Positions 1-9,452 of a stretch of DNA of 64,000 bases are shown here, piece by piece. The stretch's first letter is position 1. Each line of letters starts with the position of its first letter. The DNA lies in assembly GCA_963791995.1 (NCBI GenBank), contig CAWBUQ010000004.1, positions 62,001-126,000 of the forward strand, given 5' to 3'. The notes beneath the pieces are model-generated. The model saw nothing but the letters and a program-made list of their open reading frames with translations, was not told the origin of the DNA and searched no databases. The position numbers and the translations under genes were made by a program. Source of the DNA: Bog-473 sp963791995 (GTDB lineage Bacteria > Actinomycetota > Acidimicrobiia > Acidimicrobiales > RAAP-2).

Positions 1-2
1 CC

Positions 3-488
3 GATCCGCTCGGCCTCGCCGATGCCGGAGGGGTCCTCGCCCTCTCCGAGTTCGGTGGAACCGAACCTGTGGTGGGCGGGCGACCTCTCGGACGGGCGAC
101 GGTGGACGGTGTCGCCACGACCCGCTATCTGGTCGCCCAGGCACGGCCTCGGCCCTGCGGTGCCGCGCAGGCCGCCTTCGTTGCCGGCAATTACGTCGAG
201 CCGATGACGCTGTGGGTCGACGGGAACGGACGGCTTGTGCAAGTCCGGGAGACGACGCACATCGACCTCACATTCCCGGCGTCGCTGCGGGACAAATTCC
301 CCCCGTCGCTGCGGACCAACCTCTTTGCCACACCCACCGGGGCCTTTGTCATGGTGGCCACATTGCACATGGGCAATTTCGGCGCTCCGGTACACATCAC
401 GCCACCCCCTCCCAGCACGGGTGGTTCGTCGTCTTCCTCGTTCAGCGAAATGCAGATCAAGGGGACCGCCCAGAGCCACAGCTGCTAG
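3..488 (+). CDS. C-terminal part of a probable LppX/LprG-like lipoprotein
   Basis: The gene begins before the window; the last 161 residues are visible. A GVATTRYLV segment followed by a stretch with WVDGNGRLVQVR resembles the lipid-carrier domain of actinobacterial LppX/LprAFG lipoproteins, where a threonine-tyrosine strand and a W-V-D-x-x-G-R-V strand recur. The signal peptide and lipobox would lie upstream and cannot be checked. The tail is rich in Pro, Gly and Ser. Its TAG stop overlaps the stop of the convergent chrA in a shared CTAG. An exported lipid-binding or envelope role is an inference from fold similarity only. Confidence 0.5.
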   Translation, partial: DPLGLADAGGVLALSEFGGTEPVVGGRPLGRATVDGVATTRYLVAQARPRPCGAAQAAFVAGNYVEPMTLWVDGNGRLVQVRETTHIDLTFPASLRDKFPPSLRTNLFATPTGAFVMVATLHMGNFGAPVHITPPPPSTGGSSSSSFSEMQIKGTAQSHSC

Positions 489-1660
489 CCCACCGGAAGC
501 CCGGCGAGCGCCCCGACGGCGCCGATGACGCCTGCCGCCACGAGCGTCAGCACCACGCTTCGACGCAGGACGACGATGACCACCAGCGCGCCGGCGAGGA
601 TCACCAGTTGCCACTCGTGCGCGATGGCGAGTCCGAGCGGGATGGCGGCGCCGGCGATGGCGCCGATGGCGGCCGGTCCGGCACCGGAGAGGAACGACTG
701 CGCCAGGCGGTTGGTGCGCAGGGCGCCGAAGTGGCGAGCGCCGGCGAGAACGAAGACGAAGGAAGGCGCGAAAGCGATCAGCGCTGCGAGCAGCGCGCCA
801 CCCAGGCCGGCGGCGGCGTAGCCCACGACGGACACGGTCTGCACCACGGGTCCCGGTGTGATCTGGCCGAGGGCCACTCCGTTGAGGAACTGGCTGTTGG
901 TCATCCAGTGGTAGTGGTGGACGGCATCGGCCTGCATCAGCGGGATGATCACGAATCCGCCGCCGAAGGACAGCGCGCCAACTTTGAGCGCGACCCAGCT
1001 CAGCGCGCCGAGCCCACCGGTGACGACGACGGCTAACGGTGCCAGCGTGATCGACTGCGCGCGCGAGGGCGGCCGCAGACACCCCGAAACCGCGGCCTCG
1101 ACCAATCCGCAGGCGAGCAGCGCGAGGACCAGGAACGTCCCGACCGTGGCCGATGCTGCGGCACCGACAGCGGCGTAGGCGACCCAGCGTGCCCGCCGCG
1201 CCCGGACCGGACCCGCCCGGCCCCAGCTGGACGGAACGAGCGCGATGGCGGCGCCCAAGGCAACCGGTGCGACCGCTGCCCCCGCTCCGAGCGCAGCGCC
1301 CTTGATCCAGACAGGCGGATGGGAGGAGAGGAAGACGGCGGCGAGCACGATGATGGTGGCCAGCCCCGGACAGATGAAACAGGCGCCGCCGACCAGCGCT
1401 CCGTGCACGCCCCGTAGTCGCCACGCGCAGAAGATCGCCAGCTGCGTCGAGGCCGGTCCCGGAAGGAGGTTGGTGGCCGCGATGGCGTCTTCGAACTCGG
1501 TCTCGTCGAGCCATCGCTCGCGCGCCACGGCGAGCCGCCGCAGCATGGCGATGTGCGTCGGTGGGCCGCCGAAACCGGTGCAGCCGATGCGCCCCCATTC
1601 CCGGGCGATGGTGCGGAGCGGGACGTCGGGACGTGCGTCCGGGACCGGCTCGTCCGCCAT
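485..1660 (-). CDS. chrA: Chromate transporter, ChrA/CHR family (two-domain)
   Basis: Inner-membrane CHR-family transporter; characterised members export chromate. About 391 residues, the usual length of the long two-domain form. The N-terminal half has FGGPPTHIAMLRR and the LLPGPAST loop. The C-terminal half repeats the pattern with SFGGGFVIIP and ITPGPVVQT. Several hydrophobic helices follow each motif. I chose the ATG at 1660 because the protein begins its family homology about 12 residues later (PLRTIAREWGRIGCTGFGG) and a GAGG-type ribosome site precedes it; a longer frame runs to 1777 without family similarity. It lies about 135 bp from the IS110 transposase stop, so its native promoter may have been displaced. 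The substrate is inferred from family only. Confidence 0.85.
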   Translation of the reverse strand: MADEPVPDARPDVPLRTIAREWGRIGCTGFGGPPTHIAMLRRLAVARERWLDETEFEDAIAATNLLPGPASTQLAIFCAWRLRGVHGALVGGACFICPGLATIIVLAAVFLSSHPPVWIKGAALGAGAAVAPVALGAAIALVPSSWGRAGPVRARRARWVAYAAVGAAASATVGTFLVLALLACGLVEAAVSGCLRPPSRAQSITLAPLAVVVTGGLGALSWVALKVGALSFGGGFVIIPLMQADAVHHYHWMTNSQFLNGVALGQITPGPVVQTVSVVGYAAAGLGGALLAALIAFAPSFVFVLAGARHFGALRTNRLAQSFLSGAGPAAIGAIAGAAIPLGLAIAHEWQLVILAGALVVIVVLRRSVVLTLVAAGVIGAVGALAGLPVG

Positions 1661-1794
1661 CGCCTCATGTTGGCATGGCATGCCCTGGCGCGTGGCGTGC
1701 CGCCGCCTGGGATGTGATGCTCGACTCCCAAGCGGCACGAGGGCGCGCGGGGCGAGGCGTCCGGCGGTGACGGTCAAGTTGTGAGATTTGCTGA

Positions 1795-3034
1795 CTACGC
1801 GGCCCTCTCGGTGATGGTGACCGCGAAGCCGAGGGCTTCGATCCGATGCTGGAGCCGCTTCGCCTCGCGCACAGGATCGTTCCGTCGGTCGAAGTAGTCA
1901 CTGCCGGGGTCTTCGTAGAGGGCACCATTGGTGAGCAAGTGCCAGGCCACGGCCAAGATGGAGTTGGCCACCGCCACGGTGGCATTGTTGGCGCCGCGTC
2001 GCCGGGCGATCCGGGCGTAGTGGACCGAGAAGTAGCTCCCCTTGGTGCGAGCCGCCGCCTTGGCCGCCTCGATCAGGGCTCGGCGCAGCCACGGGGCCCC
2101 CTTGCGGGTTCCGGCCGGGCTCTTCTTGCCGGCGGACTCGTGGCTGGCGGGAGCCACCCCGGCCCACGCGCACAGATGCCCGGCCGTCGGGAACCGGGAC
2201 ATGTCCACCCCCATCTCGGCGATCATCACCTCGGCCGTGGTCCTCGACACCCCCGTGATCGAGCTCAAGATGGTGACCGCCGCCTCAAAAGGAGCGAGTC
2301 GCCGTGCGATCTCAGCGCTGAGCGCGCCGATGGTGGCGTCGAGGTGGTCGATCTGGTCGATGATCTGGCGGCACAAGAAGGCGTGGTGCTCGCCGAAGCG
2401 CCCGCTGAAGGCCTCCTCGAGGGCGGGGATCTTGGCCCGCAACGAAGCCTTGGCCATCTCGGCAAGAACCTTGGGGTCACGCTCGCCCTCGATCAGCGCC
2501 TCGATCATGCGTCTGGTCGAGACGAGCCACACCGACGAGGCCACCGACGTGAGCTTGATGCCGGCGTCTTGGAGGGTCTTCTCGAGGCGCTGGATCTCCT
2601 TGACCCGGGTGTCGACCTGGCTCTTTCGATAGCGCGTCAGCTCGCGGCACCTCGCGGATCTCGCTCGGGGGCACGAACGAAGGCTTGACCATGCCGTGGG
2701 CCACCACGTCAGCCAGCCACTCGGCGTCGGAGAGGTCGCTCTTTCGGCCCGGGACGTTCTTGACGTGGGCGGCGTTGCACAGCCAGACCTCGTCGAAGAG
2801 CCCTTCGAGCTCGTAGAACACCGGCTTCCAGTAGACGCCGGTCGCCTCCATGCCCACAGTCTCAACGGCGGCGTCACGCAGCCACGCGGCGAGTTCGGCC
2901 AGCCCCTTGGCCATCGTCGAGAACGACGCCTTCGCCACGCTGACCGAGCGGTCCGGCTCGACGATCCTCGTGCCGGCGACGACGCTGTCGCGGTGGACGT
3001 CGAGGCCGGCCACCTTGTCTCTGATCCGTTTCAC
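1795..3034 (-). CDS. IS110-family transposase, one frameshift
   Basis: Recombinase of IS110 elements with an N-terminal RuvC-like DEDD domain and a C-terminal Tnp domain. Visible in the first part: VAGLDVHRDSVVAG (first Asp), VGMEATGVYWKP (Glu) and KSDLSDAEWLA (the Asp pair). The second part shows ITGVSRTTAEVMIAEMG and CAWAGVAPASHESAGKK, the conserved region carrying the catalytic Ser. I chose the GTG at 3034 because GGAGG lies 5 bases upstream and the product starts at the DEDD homology. One extra base near 2646 (GAGGTGCCGCGAG in place of GAGGTGCGCGAG on the coding strand) breaks the frame between the domains. It could be a true inactivating mutation, but the many similar indels in this window favour a sequencing error. 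Confidence 0.85.
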
Positions 3035-3195
3035 GGCACCTCCGTTGTCTTGTCGGAGTTGCCGGAGAGGGACCGAGGTGAAAGCGGAGTCTGGGATTCG
3101 TGCACGTGGCGACAATCGGTGGTCCCCCGGGTCCCCGCGCCAAACTTAGCCTCGATGCACCGCACAACTCCGGCTGAGCAGCATTGAACATCTGG
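3035..3195 (-). ncRNA. Possible IS110 bridge-RNA region (5' non-coding end)
   Basis: In the IS110 group the long non-coding end upstream of the recombinase gene encodes the bridge RNA that pairs with donor and target DNA. Here about 160 bases lie between the transposase start and the neighbouring IS1380 end. They contain short self-complementary pieces such as GACCCGGGGG/ACC, but I could not build the two guide loops by eye. The position is right; the structure is unproven. Confidence 0.3.
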
Positions 3196-3207
3196 CGATG
3201 TCAGTGC

Positions 3208-4693
3208 ATGGTCTTGACCGCCTCGACGGGGCTGAGTTTGACCCGGAGACGTGAGGAACCGGAGGCTCTTGTAGCTCGTCTCGATTGTCAGCGCGTGGGT
3301 GATCGTCTGCGGCCGCGCCGGTCCGCTGGGGATCCGTCAGGTGGGGGCGAAGGCGACGGCGCGCAGGTTGTCGAGTGCTCGGGAGAACGAGGGGGCCCAT
3401 GGCCAATGGGTCGGCCCACGCAGCGTCGGTGCCCCGGAGCGGTTCACCAGTCGAGCGGGGACCGAGAAGTACCGGGTCCGCAGGGTCCGAGCCACGACCA
3501 GCGTGTCCTCTTCGACGAGGCCGCCGAGCTTCGCACTCCAGCGGATCAGGTTGTGGGCCAGCACGGCACAGCACATCCACGCCGCGTTGGCAGAGAAGTC
3601 ACCTGAAGGGCAGTGCTCCATGCCCGCACCCTCCTTCCAGTCATCGATGCAGAGCTCGACGACGGCATGACGGCGGTGGAAAGCGTCGAGTTCCACCGCG
3701 CTTCCGCCAAGGTCGCTCAAGAAGGCGAAGTGCCGCCAGTTGGGCCACAGGCTCGCCTGGGGACCGACGAGGCGAGTGCGGCGCACGATGAGACGGCGTC
3801 CCTTGTAGGTTGTCTCGGCCACCATCGCGTCTCCGCCGGCGGGGTACTCGATGCTGACCCAGTTCGACTCGGGAATCTCTGCGATGGCGTTGTCGATGGC
3901 TTTTGTGCCCGTGCGCACGGCCATGGTGAAAGAGACCCCCAGGCGAGTCAGCACCTTGATGGTCTCGTTGGACCAAAAGCCCGAGTCGAAGCGCATGACG
4001 ATCCGCCCCGTCGCCCCGCACCGGCGCAGGCGGGCGACGAGCTCTTCGACGAAGCGCTTGGTGCCGCGGTGAGTGTTGGCTGATCCCTTGCGCAGGCGGG
4101 CATGGAGGATCTCGCCGGTGTCGGCCCTCGTCGCGAGAATCGGGTGATAGCCGAGGACCTTCGTGTAACCGTAGGCGGCGCCGGCCTTGAGCCTGCCGAA
4201 GACCTCACGGATGGTCGAGTCGATGTCGACAACCAGCTCATTGGCCCCTGGGCCCGCCCCGAGACTCCAGGCGCGTTCGAGCGTGTCCCCGATCACCTTT
4301 TCGAATTGACGGACGTGACCAAAGGTGAATGCACGAAGGAACGTCCCGAGCGTCGACGGTGCCATGACCCGGTGGGGCAACACCTTGGCCGTCGATCCCG
4401 CCCGCAATATGTCGGCGTGATTGATGTGGGTGGCACCGGCCACCATGGCGTGGACCAGAGTCAATATCTTGCGGCCCGGACGGAACCCACCAGTGCGACC
4501 CATGAGCCCAATGGTCTTGTCGCAGAGATCCTCGAGACCGAGCATGCGCACCAAGGTGGCGACCAGCAGCAGTCCGGCATTGGCCACCAGATTCGGATCA
4601 TCAAAGGTCACGGCGATCCGGTCATTCCGCGCGATACTGCCCTCACAGAAAGTGCCTCCTTGGTGTGGGTGAAACGACGACGTCAAGCACCGT
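3208..4693 (-). mobile_element. IS1380-family insertion sequence (limits tentative)
   Basis: A single IS1380-type transposase gene flanked by an imperfect inverted repeat that I propose as its termini: ATGGTCTTGACCGCCTCG at 3208-3225 and, on the other strand, ACGGTGCTTGACGTCGTCG at 4675-4693. The shared core is GGT, CTTGAC, then C and TCG at matching places. No target duplication was found, which fits either degeneration or wrongly chosen ends. It is packed directly against the IS110 element. Confidence 0.5.
3337..4646 (-). CDS. IS1380-family transposase (DDE)
   Basis: DDE transposase of about 430 residues, normal for the family. The catalytic acids are visible in VDIDSTIREVFG (first Asp), RIVMRFDSGFWSN (second Asp) and VVELCIDDWKEGAG (Glu). 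The family N-terminus VTFDDPNLVANAGLLL is present. The open frame runs to a TTG at 4686, but that codon lies inside the proposed terminal repeat. A strong AAGGAGG at 4655-4661 sits 8 bases before a GTG at 4646 in a neighbouring frame, so I place the start there and assume one base error between 4611 and 4646. Otherwise the product looks intact and possibly active. Confidence 0.85.
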
Positions 4694-4708
4694 CATTTTC
4701 CCACGTCC

Positions 4709-5569
4709 TCAGAAGAGGATCGGAACCATCTCCTCGAGGGCGGCAATGTGCTCGTCGGCCGTCTTCAAGCCGGCGTGCATCGTGATGAGCGAGAGATGGC
4801 TCGCGCCCGCCTCGCGCCAGCGCTTCGTGTAGGCGGCGAGCTTGTCGTGGTCGCGCACGCTGTAGTCGAGCCGTCCCTCGAACTGGAACGCCGAGAGGTC
4901 GCGGCCCGCCTCGGACGCACCTTCGCGGATCGTCTCGAGCGCCTCCTCCAGCCCGCCGCCCGGTCGGACATGGGGGAACCAGCCGTCGGCGACCCGCCCC
5001 ACCCGGCGCAGGGCGGCGGGGGCGAAGGCGCCGATCCAGATGGGGATCGGGCGCTGCACCGGCAACGGTGCCAGTCCCGCCGCAGTGATGTGGTGGAAGC
5101 GGCCGTCCGTCGTGACGCTCTCGTTCGTCCACAGCGCGCGCAGAACCGCGACCTGCTCCTCCAAAATGGCCGCCCGGTGCTCGAAGGGCACGCCGAGGGC
5201 GTCGTACTCCACCTTGTTCCATCCGATGCCGAGGCCGAGGCGGAAGCGCCCACCTGACAAGAGATCCACCTCGGCCGCCTGCTTCGCCAGCAGTGCGGTC
5301 TGGCGTTGCGGGCCGATCAGGATGGAGGTGGCGAAGGCCAGGTTCGTGCACCCGGCCAGGTAGGCGAACATCGTCAGAGGCTCGCGGAACGGGTGGTGGA
5401 TCGTGTAGGGGCCGCCGAGGTCGCCGTGCACGTCGGTGTCACCGCCCAGCACGTGGTCGTAGGCCGCCAAATGGGTGTAGCCGAGTTGGTCGACGGCCTC
5501 GCCGATGGCGCGCACCGCACCGCGGTCGTAGCCCACTTCGGTCTGGGGGAAAACCACGCCGATGTCCAT
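4709..5569 (-). CDS. LLM-class F420-dependent oxidoreductase
   Basis: Luciferase-like TIM-barrel enzyme of 286 residues, close to the family length. Such proteins use coenzyme F420 (some use FMN) to reduce or oxidise diverse small molecules in the cytoplasm. Visible family features: GVVFPQTEVGYD at the N-terminus, AAYDHVLGGD, LAFATSILIGPQRQ, then GGRFRLGLGIGWN, the conserved glycine-rich cofactor loop, and IPIWIGAFAPAALRRVGRVADGW. The start at 5569 begins with the family N-terminus, and CAGACT, a near match to a -10 box, lies 6 bases upstream. It is divergent from a second LLM gene at 5707. The substrate is unknown. Confidence 0.85.
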   Translation of the reverse strand: MDIGVVFPQTEVGYDRGAVRAIGEAVDQLGYTHLAAYDHVLGGDTDVHGDLGGPYTIHHPFREPLTMFAYLAGCTNLAFATSILIGPQRQTALLAKQAAEVDLLSGGRFRLGLGIGWNKVEYDALGVPFEHRAAILEEQVAVLRALWTNESVTTDGRFHHITAAGLAPLPVQRPIPIWIGAFAPAALRRVGRVADGWFPHVRPGGGLEEALETIREGASEAGRDLSAFQFEGRLDYSVRDHDKLAAYTKRWREAGASHLSLITMHAGLKTADEHIAALEEMVPILF

Positions 5570-5694
5570 GGTCGCAGTCTGCCTCGCCGGTGGCGGCTCC
5601 GCCTGCGGACAGGGGGTCTCGGCCGCTCCTCGCGCGCGGCGGTTCGCACCGCGTCGGCCCGCCGAGACCCCGACCGCTCGTGGGGGAGTCCCGG

Positions 5695-5700
5695 TAACTT
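5695..5700 (+). promoter_or_regulatory. -10 box of a leaderless promoter (TAACTT)
   Basis: TAACTT ends exactly 6 bases before the ATG at 5707 and no ribosome site intervenes. It matches the TANNNT pattern seen before many starts in this window, so transcription probably begins at or next to the A of the ATG. Confidence 0.5.
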
Positions 5701-5706
5701 GGGCTC

Positions 5707-6636
5707 ATGAAGCTCCGCATCTTCGTCGAGCCCCAGCAGGGCGCGACGTACGACCAGCTGCTCGCCGTGGCGCAGAAGGCGGAGGCCACAGGCTTCGATG
5801 CCTTCTTCCGCTCCGACCACTTCCTCACCATGGGAGGCGACGGCCTGCCCGGACCGACCGACGCATGGATCACCCTGGCGGGCATCGCCCGCGAGACCGA
5901 GCGCATCCGGCTGGGGACCCTGGTCACGTCGTCCACGTTCCGACCGCCCGGGCTCCTCGCTGTGGAAGTCGCACAGGTGGACGCCATGAGCGGCGGGCGT
6001 GCCGAGCTCGGACTCGGCGCCGGCTGGTACGACGCGGAGCACACGGCGTACGGCTTCGCGTTCCCACCGGTCGGGGAGCGCTTCGAGCGACTCGAGGAGC
6101 AGTTCGCCATCCTGACCGGCCTGTGGACGACGCCGGTCGGGCAGACGTTCGACTTCGAGGGGCGCCACTACACATCAAGGACAGCCCTGCGCTGCCCAAG
6201 CCGGTGCAGCAGCCGCACCCGCCGCTCATCGTCGGCGGCGGCGGAGCGAAGCGGACGCCGCGACTCGCCGCCACCTACGCCGATGAGTTCAACCTGCCGT
6301 TCTCGTCGCTCGCCGATACCGAGGCGCAGTACGGACGTGTGCAGGCGGCGTGTGAACAGCGCGGCCGCGACCCGAAGACGTCTGCGCTATTCCGCCGCAC
6401 AGGTGCTCTGTTGCGGGTCCGACGAGGCCGAGGTCGGGCGCAGGGCGGCCAACATCGGGCGGAAGCCCGACGAGCTCCGGGCGAACGGGGTGGCCGGCAC
6501 GCCCGACGAAGTCGTCGAGCGGTTGCAGGCCTATACCGGCATCGGCGCGGAGACGGTGTACCTCCAGGTGCTCGATGTCGACGACCTCGAGCACCTCGAC
6601 CTCGTGGCGACCGAAGTCATGCCCCGGGTGGCCTGA
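5707..6636 (+). CDS. LLM-class F420-dependent oxidoreductase, two compensating frameshifts
   Basis: About 309 residues. The start MKLRIFVEPQQGATYDQLL matches a subgroup of actinobacterial LLM oxidoreductases. FDAFFRSDHFLTMGGDG, IRLGTLVTSSTFRPPG and GGRAELGLGAGWYDAEH form the barrel core. The frame breaks near 6171 (one C missing in CACTACACATC) and is restored by an extra T near 6381. Between these points the correct protein, including PALPKPVQQPHPPLIVGGGG, is read one frame over. The C-terminus ends DLEHLDLVATEVMPRVA. The paired indels preserve protein sense and are most likely sequencing errors. It is divergent from the LLM gene at 4709, suggesting a shared F420 pathway of unknown substrate. 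Confidence 0.8.
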   Translation: MKLRIFVEPQQGATYDQLLAVAQKAEATGFDAFFRSDHFLTMGGDGLPGPTDAWITLAGIARETERIRLGTLVTSSTFRPPGLLAVEVAQVDAMSGGRAELGLGAGWYDAEHTAYGFAFPPVGERFERLEEQFAILTGLWTTPVGQTFDFEGRHYTSRTALRCPSRCSSRTRRSSSAAAERSGRRDSPPPTPMSSTCRSRRSPIPRRSTDVCRRRVNSAAATRRRLRYSAAQVLCCGSDEAEVGRRAANIGRKPDELRANGVAGTPDEVVERLQAYTGIGAETVYLQVLDVDDLEHLDLVATEVMPRVA

Positions 6637-6793
6637 CCCGCGGAGCGGAGCCCCCGGCGACGAGCTCACCGACGGCAACCCCGGGGATCTCGTCGCAACC
6701 CCTGGGCCAGGGTCGGCCCGGCGCCGGTTTGCCCGAGCTCAGGCCTCGGTACGCTGGCCCGGGGCGGGACCAACGGCACACAGGGAGGGCGAC

Positions 6794-8568
6794 ATGACCA
6801 TCACCAGCCGGGGCGCCGTGGCTCCGACGAGTGAACCCGCCGCCGAGGATGCAGGCGGTTCGCACGACGAGTTCCCGCCACTCGACGCCGTCGAGCTCGA
6901 TGCGGCTGTCACCCTCGTGGCGGATCACGCACCGGGCTGGGCGAAGACGCCCGCCGCGGCGCGGGCCGATCTGTTGCAGCAGGTGATCGACGACACGATG
7001 GCCGCGGAAGAGGGATGGTTGGCGGCAGCCTGCGCGGCGAAGGGCCTGGCACCGGGCACGACCGAGGCGGCCGAGGAACTCTTCAGCGGGATCGGCACCT
7101 TCGTGCGCATGGCGCGTCTGCTGCGCGACGCGCTGCGCGACATCGCCAAGGACGGTAAGCCGGCGTTGCCCGGCCTGATCCGCTAGCGCGGCCGACGGCC
7201 GGCTGCGCGTCCCGGTCTTCCCCGACGGCACCTTCGATCGCATCACGTTCCCGCAGACGACCGCCGAGGTCTGGATGCAACCTGGCGTGACCAGGGCGTC
7301 CCTCCTGGCGGGCCAGGCCGCCGCCTACTCGGATCCCGCGGGCCACGCCGGCACGTCCGCTGGTGTTGGCCGCCGGCAACGTCGCCTCGCTCGGGCCGCG
7401 CGATGTCCTCTCCAAGCTCTTCGTCGAGGGCAAGGCGGTGGTGATGAAGGCCAACCCGGTCAACGACTACCTCGTCCCGCATTGGACGAAGGCGCTCGCA
7501 CGCGCTCATCGACGCCGGTGTGCTGCGCATCGTGCAGGGCGGCGCGGCCGTCGGTCAGTACCTGACCGGCCATGCGCGCATCGACGAGGTCCACATCACC
7601 GGATCGGACAAGACCTACGACGCGGTGGTGTTCGGCGTCGGCGCCGAGGGCGCGCGCCGCAAAGCATCCGACGAGCCGGTGCTGGACAAGCCGGTCAGCG
7701 CCGAGCTCGGCAACGTCTCGCCGGTGATCGTCGTTCCGGGCAACTGGTCCGGAGCCGAGTTGCGCTACCAGGCCGAGCACGTGGCGACCATGCTGGTCAA
7801 CAACGCGGGCTTCAACTGCATCTCGGCCCGGGTGGTCGTGACGCACGCGGCGTGGCCGCAGCGCGACGCCTTCCTCGGCGCACTGACCCAGACGCTCGCC
7901 GAGATCACCACCCGCCGCGCCTACTACCCCGGCGCCGCCGAACGCCGTGACGCCTTCGTCGCCGCGCACCCTGAAGCCGAGGAGTTGGGGAGCGGTCCCG
8001 ACGACGCACTGCCGTGGACGGTGATACCCGGCATCCCCCCGGGCCGTACCGACGACATCTGCTTCAACGTCGAGTCGTTCTACGGTGAGGTCGCCGAGAC
8101 GGCGCTGCCGGCCCCTTCGGTGGCGGCCTTCGTCGACGCCGCCACCGCGTTCTGCAACGACGTGCTGTGGGGCACGCTCGGCGCCACCATCATCGTGAGC
8201 CCGGCCTCGACCAAGGACCCCGACATCGCCCAAGCGGTGGAGCGCGCCATTGCCGACCTCCGCTACGGCTCCATCGGGGTGAATCTCTGGCACGGCGTGT
8301 CCTTCGCTCTCGGTTCGACGACCTGGGGCGCGTATCCCGGCCATCCGCGCACCGACATCCAGTCGGGGACCGGCGTGGTCGGGAACGCCCTCATGTTCGA
8401 CCGTCCCCAGAAGTCGGTGGTGCGCGGCCCGTTCCGCTCCCGGCCCAAGCCGCCGTGGTTCGCGACGGCCACGGATTCCTACGAGGTCATGCGGCGATTC
8501 GTTGCGTTCGAGGCGGAGCCGTCCGCGGCGAAGATCCCGGCTTGCTGCTCACGGCCGTCCGTCACTGA
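6794..8568 (+). CDS. Aldehyde dehydrogenase superfamily protein, several frameshifts
   Basis: Reconstructed length about 590 residues, longer than classic aldehyde dehydrogenases but typical of an actinobacterial subgroup. The ATG follows GGGAGGGCGAC, a good ribosome site. In order: an N-terminal helical part (WAKTPAAARADLLQQVID), LAAGNVASLGPRDVLSKLF and VVMKANPVNDYL (cofactor domain), EVHITGSDKTYDAVVFG, KPVSAELGNVSPVIVVP, and NNAGFNCISARV carrying the likely catalytic Cys where many relatives read GQNC. The frame changes near 7180, 7360, 7500 and 8539; the correct end KIPGLLLTAVRH is read after one base is restored. The substrate is unknown; NAD(P)-linked oxidation of an aldehyde is the family activity. 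Confidence 0.75.
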
Positions 8569-8638
8569 CGACGCCGCGCCGGCGCGCGTCGCACCAAGGG
8601 AGCCGAACAGAGGGAGGACGCCGCGTGGAGCGGCGTTG

Positions 8639-9271
8639 TCACATCGTCTTGGCGCGCAACTGTGGCACCGCGTAGGGCGCCGCGGCCACGATCGCGGCGA
8701 GCAGCCCAGCACCGCCCCGAATCGACCATGCCACCGAGACGTGCTCGACGGGCACGCTCGGCTTGAAGATGAAGGCAATGAAGGTGATCACGAGGTTCAC
8801 GATGGTCGCCACGAACATCACGGTGAGGTGCGGGAATGTCGCGACCGATGGGCAGGCTCGTCCCACCGCCGCGGACACGAGGTAGGCGACGATGAGAATG
8901 CAGACGATCAGAGACGATGTAGAGGTAGCCGTGCCGGGAGTCCGCTCGCCGATCCGCCCGGCGAGTACCCGCGTAGCCGAGGCGGTGAACCAATCGGAAG
9001 GAACAGCGAGATGAAGAGCACGATGGTGGCGCATGCCGGCGATCCGGTCGGCCAACGACCAGCGTGCTGCGTTGAACTTGTAGGCCGGGATCGACGATCC
9101 AGAAGTAGCCGCAGCCGGCGCGGCCGTCGGTGCGGCCGCGGCCGGAGGTGCACCGCCCATTGCGGGTGCTGCCTGCCCGGTCGCCGGCCCGGCGAGCGGC
9201 GAGCCGCAGCTCGAGCAGTTGTTGGCGTCGTCAGGGGCTTGGCTCTGGCACTGAGGGCAGGTCTGCGGCAT
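8639..9271 (-). CDS. Zinc-ribbon membrane protein of unknown function, frameshifts likely
   Basis: The start at 9271 follows GGAGGA by 6 bases. The N-terminus is a zinc ribbon (CPQCQSQAPDDANNCSSCG, two CxxC pairs), then an Ala/Pro/Gly-rich linker, then several hydrophobic segments such as LIVCILIVAYLVSAAVG and LTVMFVATIVNLVITFIAFIF. Between 8930 and 9060 the continuous frame contains poorly hydrophobic sequence, while neighbouring frames hold CATIVLFISLFLPIG and HGYLYIV, so two or more indels probably hide one membrane helix. The layout is common in actinobacterial proteins that join a cytoplasmic zinc ribbon to a small membrane domain. No function is proposed. Confidence 0.6.
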   Translation of the reverse strand: MPQTCPQCQSQAPDDANNCSSCGSPLAGPATGQAAPAMGGAPPAAAAPTAAPAAATSGSSIPAYKFNAARWSLADRIAGMRHHRALHLAVPSDWFTASATRVLAGRIGERTPGTATSTSSLIVCILIVAYLVSAAVGRACPSVATFPHLTVMFVATIVNLVITFIAFIFKPSVPVEHVSVAWSIRGGAGLLAAIVAAAPYAVPQLRAKTM

Positions 9272-9452
9272 GACGGTCCTCCAGGTTCTGGTCGTGCAGA
9301 AATCCCGGAACCCCCGCACCCGTTTCGGTGCCTACTCCGGTCTGCATTCGAAGTCTACGGGGGTTTGAGCGGGCTGCCTAGGGATGCGGGGGGATGCTCT
9401 GGCCAGCCGGATCACCGCTCGATCCGGCGTTCCCGAGCCGTCTACCCCCCGC

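Larger units (their letters stand above)
1780..3200 (-). mobile_element. IS110-family insertion sequence (limits approximate)
   Basis: One DEDD transposase gene with a short non-coding end after the stop (near 1795) and a longer non-coding stretch before the start (3035 to about 3195). IS110 elements normally lack terminal inverted repeats and target duplications, so the exact ends cannot be read from one copy. The element abuts an IS1380-family element whose left end begins near 3208, so this is an insertion hot spot or a nested arrangement. A second copy or an empty site would fix the boundaries. Confidence 0.6.
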
